From a virus, in the IMG/VR virus record IMGVR_UViG_3300009504_000022, positions 1 through 32,369 of that record: a stretch of 32,369 nt of DNA; one strand, 5' to 3'. This document shows positions 29,124-32,369 of this stretch, in pieces (position 1 is the first letter of the stretch; every line of letters starts with the position of its first letter). Position numbers and translations under genes: made by a program. The notes under the pieces were generated by a model. That model was not told the origin of the DNA. It ran no database searches and saw nothing but the letters and a program-made list of their open reading frames with translations.

Positions 29124-30065
29124 ATGGCGCGCACAAAGATCACCCTGACGAACGACGCGCGCGTCCCGAGGGTGGTCGCATTCGCCAACGGCGTGTCGTG
29201 GTACGCGTATCTCCGCGAGTCAGGGGGGCTCTACGTCCAACGCTTCTTCGGAGACACTTTCGGCGCGGAGACGCTCGTGGTCGCTACGGCGGCTTGGGTG
29301 GACATCATCCACGATCCTGTCGCAAGCGAAGCGTGGATCTACTTCATTCACGACGGCACCGTGTTCCGCATGCGCGTCACGGATGATCTGGAAACGCCCT
29401 CCCTCCAAGTGTTCCAGCGCAGCACCGGCTGGAACGTCGTCGTGGAGCGAGCACAGGCCGGCGAGCCCTCGGCGGCAAGGTGGTCGCTAACGCCCGCCCC
29501 TCCGGTAAAGCTCGCGCGATCGGAGTCGGTGACCCCCTCCCTGCCGGGCGAACCAAGCGCCGCTTCCTTCTCCCCCCGGGTGTTCTTCCCGCCGAACATC
29601 GCGCTCGTGCTCTCAGGTGATCCCTCGCTGCGGCTGCTCGTCATCACACAGCCTGCCGCATCCTCGATCGAGAGGATTCGGTTCGTGCGTGTCTATCGCG
29701 CCGATCCGTTTCAAAACGGGCTCCAGCTCCATGCGACGCTCGCCTGCCCACCAAGCACGTTCCAGCTCTCCCTGTTGGTGCCCGCAAACACGGGCTCCAC
29801 CGTCGCGTGGGCTGCGGTGAACGTACGCGACGACGGACTCGTCAGTGGCCTCTCGGCGTTGGTTTTTGAGTTCCCCGGCTTTGAGTGGAAGCTCGGAGAT
29901 GGCATCCGAGGAGCCCCTCCCGGCGAACCATCCGCAGCAAAGTGGACGCTGACGCCAGCCCCCCCGATCAAGTACGCTGCTACCCCCGACCCCGTCAGCG
30001 GACTGCCGTCGGGCGAACCATCCGCAGCAAGCTGGGCAGTCAACGGCGTCGACATTCTGAAGTGA
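29124..30065 (+). CDS. Baseplate/fibre-associated protein with GEPSAA repeats
   Basis: A 313-residue protein that starts one base after the J-like stop. The first ~100 residues are beta (SWYAYLRESGGLYVQRFFGD). Four repeats of the type GEPSAA[RSK][WF] occur: residues ~113-130 (with SLTPAPPVK), ~142-149, ~267-283 (with TLTPAPPIK) and ~297-304. They lie as two pairs on either side of a central beta domain (~150-250, 'SSIERIRFVRVYRADPFQNG'). These Pro/Ala repeats suggest flexible linkers or copied adhesive segments. The last two are encoded by an identical 19-mer, 90 bp apart. It could be a fibre-attachment protein or the tail-fibre connector. I recognise no family. Confidence 0.6.
   Translation: MARTKITLTNDARVPRVVAFANGVSWYAYLRESGGLYVQRFFGDTFGAETLVVATAAWVDIIHDPVASEAWIYFIHDGTVFRMRVTDDLETPSLQVFQRSTGWNVVVERAQAGEPSAARWSLTPAPPVKLARSESVTPSLPGEPSAASFSPRVFFPPNIALVLSGDPSLRLLVITQPAASSIERIRFVRVYRADPFQNGLQLHATLACPPSTFQLSLLVPANTGSTVAWAAVNVRDDGLVSGLSALVFEFPGFEWKLGDGIRGAPPGEPSAAKWTLTPAPPIKYAATPDPVSGLPSGEPSAASWAVNGVDILK
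29460..30036 (+). repeat. Four GEPSAA-encoding repeats
   Basis: Repeats start at about 29460, 29549, 29922 and 30012. Copies 3 and 4 share the 19-mer GGCGAACCATCCGCAGCAA (29922-29940 and 30012-30030). Copies 1 and 3 also share the 3' extension encoding LTPAPP[VI]K. This suggests duplication of a two-unit segment. Confidence 0.7.
29706..29719 (+). repeat. Perfect palindrome CCGTTT-CA-AAACGG
   Basis: A 14-bp dyad with a CA centre, including TTTCAAAAC. It is related to the TTTTCAAAAC palindromes at 11366 and 19033. Confidence 0.45.
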
Positions 30066-30072
30066 GGACATG

Positions 30073-32369
30073 ATGACCGAACCGAGCATTGGACGTGTGG
30101 TGGACAATATCGTGGGGCACGTCGAGTGGACGCTCCGCAACGAAGACGGTTCCATAGCGGAGCAGGGTTCTGGAAAAAACGTGTTCACGCGTTGGGGAAA
30201 GCGCTGCCTCGCCTCGGGCATGTTCCCCACCAAACTATTTATCCTTGCCGATGAGCGGGACACCGACCCCTTGTGGGGCAACCACTTCATGGCCGATCTG
30301 CTCACGCCTACGTTCGTGAAAGTCAATGAGTTCGCGAACGACGTCAGCACCCTGACACGCACTTTCACCTCGGTGTTCGGACTACCTTCCGCGACACGTA
30401 CGATCCGAAAGCTCGCCCTTGGTTACTCAAATGCCGTAGACATAGGAAACGGCTCTGGGACGATGCTCGCGACACACATCGTCCTTACGACCCCCATCGT
30501 GCAAGCCACGTCGCAAACATTCGAGGTCGCGTACCGGCTCACCATCGTGCTCGGCTCCCAGACAAAGGGCCTCCGCCGTTGGAACACCTTTCGTCCCAGC
30601 GACGAGAGATTCCTCGCGGAGCGCTACATTGCTGGCACCTCCACCGATCAGAACAACCACCATCTCGGCCACATGGTTTTTGGGCAGCGCTTCTTTGTGG
30701 ATCAAGACGCGAAGTATGTCGGCGGTGATGGGTACCCCGCAATCGACGCTGCGCTTACGATGACCTCAAGTACGTGGTACGGCGGTACCATGCAACGCAG
30801 CGTGAGCAAGTCGATCGGCGCCACGCCCGCGAACAACGATCTGAGACAAGGGGCCTGGGGCTTCATCTCCTCCCAGCGGACGCAATCAACGCAGGACGCG
30901 CCCCTGCACGGCGCCACCATCAACCAGACCTTCGGGTGGTCGATCTTCGCCACCGGAGAAGGCGTCCTCACGCCCGTGTTCAAGCATCCTGCGGGGCAGG
31001 ACCACTACTTCAACGTCATCGCCTCGGTCGCGCTCTCCCAGGGCACGGTAGAGTTCGACGGCCCGTTTCGTCCTGACGACCCGAACGTCCCGTGGCATCG
31101 CGGCTACCAGATCAGGATCATCGACGCTGGCGACACGGACCCCGGCACCGAAGGGACGTACATCTTCGGATGTAACCCGGTGTGGTCATACACATTCTTC
31201 AGTTGGTATTTCTTGCATGACACGAGCTGGCGCCCATCAACACCCCTGGCTCGGACCATTGACATCGCATCTGGGGAGTCGCTTGGAGCCCCGCCCCCTG
31301 AGTTGGTGTGGGACGGGGTGGACACGTATTGGTCTGCCGCGAACGCCACGGGGACGGACAATCGACTCCGTCGGTGGCGCGCGGGCACAAACGAGCAGCA
31401 CTTCCTGACTGTGGTGGCGGACACTACGCGGTACTACGGCTTCGACTCTCCACAGGCATCGTCTGGGAGCTATTCGCTGGCGAGCGACGGGGCGGGGCTT
31501 GTGTTCATGATCGAGTCCAACGCGACCATCGCGCTTCAGAAACTCTTCGTCATCGACAACACTAAGCCCGGCCGCTTCTACCAGCGTCCGTCTGGAAACG
31601 TACTCACGGCGAACCCACAGACATTCACGGTGGACGCGGCGGACGAGATCCACGGCATGGCTCCCTTTGTCGTGGGGGACGTCGGGAAAAAGATCCGCAT
31701 GGTGGACACCGTGAGCAACGGCTCCGACGTTGTTCGCACGATCACCGGGTTCAACAGCGGCAGCAGCGTCGACCTAGACGGCGCAGCGTTCGTGACGGAG
31801 AGCGGGATACTCTGGCACTGGGTCACGGTGGAGAAGCGCTCCACGGGGGCTTTTGCTTCGCCCGTCACGAACAACAGCGAATACGACATCGTGAATGACC
31901 GCTTGTGGGTGTTCACGGCGGCCGGCCTCCAGGTCTCACTCGACAAGGGGCTGACGTGGTCCGCCGTCATCAACGATTTGAACGGTCTTTCGACTTCGCT
32001 CGCGCAGACAGTGCTCACGCGAGACGGGCAGGTGCGCAATCGCACGTCCTTCGTCGGCAGCGACGGTGCGCTCTACTGGATCGACTCGAATAACGCGATC
32101 AACAAATATGTCGGAGCTGGTCCTGGGGGCGTGCACACGCGGCTCACGCAGGCCGCGCTGCCTGGGTTCGCGAACGGGTTCACGAAGGGCACGCTGAGTA
32201 CGATGATCTGGGAGCAGGACGCTTGTGACGTCGTCGATGGTCAGGGTGCGGTTTGGATCGGGCAGGACGTCGCTTTCGGACGTGGCCTTTGGCGCATCCC
32301 GCTCAACAACTTCACGGTCGGAGGAGCAGTCGCGCTCGATTGGTACACGATGGGCGCAGCTACCGAAAA
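30073..32369 (+). CDS. Large probable tail fibre / adhesin with an Asp-box, 3' truncated
   Basis: The frame runs without a stop from ATG 30073 (ATG 30070 also possible; GAGG just upstream) to the window end, at least 765 residues. N-terminal ~150 residues look like an attachment domain (GRVVDNIVGHVEWTLRNEDG). The long middle is aromatic-rich and beta ('WYGGTMQRSVSKSIGATPAN', then VFKHPAGQDHYFNVIASVAL). At residues 622-629 is S-L-D-K-G-L-T-W, an exact Asp-box (SxDxGxTW), as in BNR/sialidase-type beta-propellers, followed by 'GSDGALYWIDSNN'. It is probably the receptor-binding fibre or a large baseplate-attached adhesin. Whether it has enzymatic (glycosidase) activity cannot be told. Motif copies at 30168 and 31591. 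Confidence 0.7.
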   Translation, partial: MTEPSIGRVVDNIVGHVEWTLRNEDGSIAEQGSGKNVFTRWGKRCLASGMFPTKLFILADERDTDPLWGNHFMADLLTPTFVKVNEFANDVSTLTRTFTSVFGLPSATRTIRKLALGYSNAVDIGNGSGTMLATHIVLTTPIVQATSQTFEVAYRLTIVLGSQTKGLRRWNTFRPSDERFLAERYIAGTSTDQNNHHLGHMVFGQRFFVDQDAKYVGGDGYPAIDAALTMTSSTWYGGTMQRSVSKSIGATPANNDLRQGAWGFISSQRTQSTQDAPLHGATINQTFGWSIFATGEGVLTPVFKHPAGQDHYFNVIASVALSQGTVEFDGPFRPDDPNVPWHRGYQIRIIDAGDTDPGTEGTYIFGCNPVWSYTFFSWYFLHDTSWRPSTPLARTIDIASGESLGAPPPELVWDGVDTYWSAANATGTDNRLRRWRAGTNEQHFLTVVADTTRYYGFDSPQASSGSYSLASDGAGLVFMIESNATIALQKLFVIDNTKPGRFYQRPSGNVLTANPQTFTVDAADEIHGMAPFVVGDVGKKIRMVDTVSNGSDVVRTITGFNSGSSVDLDGAAFVTESGILWHWVTVEKRSTGAFASPVTNNSEYDIVNDRLWVFTAAGLQVSLDKGLTWSAVINDLNGLSTSLAQTVLTRDGQVRNRTSFVGSDGALYWIDSNNAINKYVGAGPGGVHTRLTQAALPGFANGFTKGTLSTMIWEQDACDVVDGQGAVWIGQDVAFGRGLWRIPLNNFTVGGAVALDWYTMGAATE

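Larger units (their letters stand above)
396..31599. repeat. Dispersed dyad motif family TTC(TG|CA)GAA, at least 50 copies
   Basis: The core is TCTGGAA/TTCCAGA; strong copies approach TTTTCTGGAAAA. Copies read on the + strand as TTCCAGA begin at 396, 648, 1181, 2731, 3442, 5045, 9291, 10461, 10651, 11604, 11718, 11824, 12583, 15970, 19563, 19769, 20531, 21028, 22821, 24561, 24718 and 28028 (22). Copies read as TCTGGAA begin at 3844, 4340, 4470, 6735, 9860, 11048, 12334, 13227, 13324, 14650, 15306, 15461, 15790, 16146, 18405, 19162, 22132, 24227, 25044, 25319, 25864, 26175, 27377, 28474, 29098, 29387, 30168 and 31591 (28). Many copies extend symmetrically (GTTC..GAAC at 13324, 20531, 28474; CTTC..GAAG at 11048, 24561). 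Counted by hand, so a few may be missed. Confidence 0.8.

Noticed and set aside
1-32369. tRNA genes, CRISPR arrays, IS elements or attachment sites
   Set aside because: I saw no cloverleaf-like clusters, regularly spaced repeats, transposase genes or long terminal repeats. The dispersed motif is irregularly spaced and in both orientations, unlike a CRISPR array.

Overview
The window is part of a GC-rich (about 60-63% by eye) tailed-phage or prophage genome, reading almost entirely on the + strand. It covers virion structure and assembly for a contractile-tailed (myovirus-type) phage: sheath, tube, tape measure, hub, spike, gp25-like wedge and J-like wedge genes are all present in the usual order. 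I see no host housekeeping genes, tRNAs, rRNAs, CRISPR arrays, replication genes or integrase, so neither the host nor lysogeny can be judged. Portal and terminase would be expected upstream of base 1.

Layout. 1-2.65 kb: the 3' end of a capsid maturation protease, a probable scaffold protein and the major capsid protein, closed by a strong terminator hairpin. 2.7-11.8 kb: a run of small and medium virion-type proteins, many unrecognised, interrupted by an unusual group: a 56-aa ORF, a patatin-like lipid acyl hydrolase, a one-TM coiled-coil protein and a protein resembling the N-terminal domain of GspE/MshE ATPases. 11.8-15.5 kb: neck/connector and tail-completion candidates. 15.5-16.03 kb: an HNH homing-type endonuclease on the - strand, the only gene against the grain. 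16.06-22.1 kb: tail sheath, tail tube, a small coiled-coil protein, a tail assembly chaperone with an apparent -2 programmed frameshift, and the tape measure. 22.1-32.4 kb: baseplate hub, spike, an unrecognised Pro/Ala-rich protein, a LysM + gp25-like fusion, baseplate J-like protein, a protein with GEPSAA repeats, and a large probable tail fibre cut off by the window end.

Packing is tight. Many junctions are 1-4 bp ATGA, GTGA or TGATG overlaps, implying translational coupling. Only about 0.57 kb of the window is non-coding and no gap exceeds about 110 bp.

The most unusual signal cuts across all genes. At least 50 copies of a short dyad, TTC(TG)GAA or its complement TTC(CA)GAA, usually extended towards TTTTCTGGAAAA, are scattered through the window in both orientations and all three reading phases. 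About 2-3 copies of its 7-mer core would be expected from base composition. It is concentrated in the few non-coding gaps, usually just upstream of ribosome binding sites. I read it as a DNA-level (or transcript-level) recognition signal of unknown function, and it is the best candidate here for an undescribed system.
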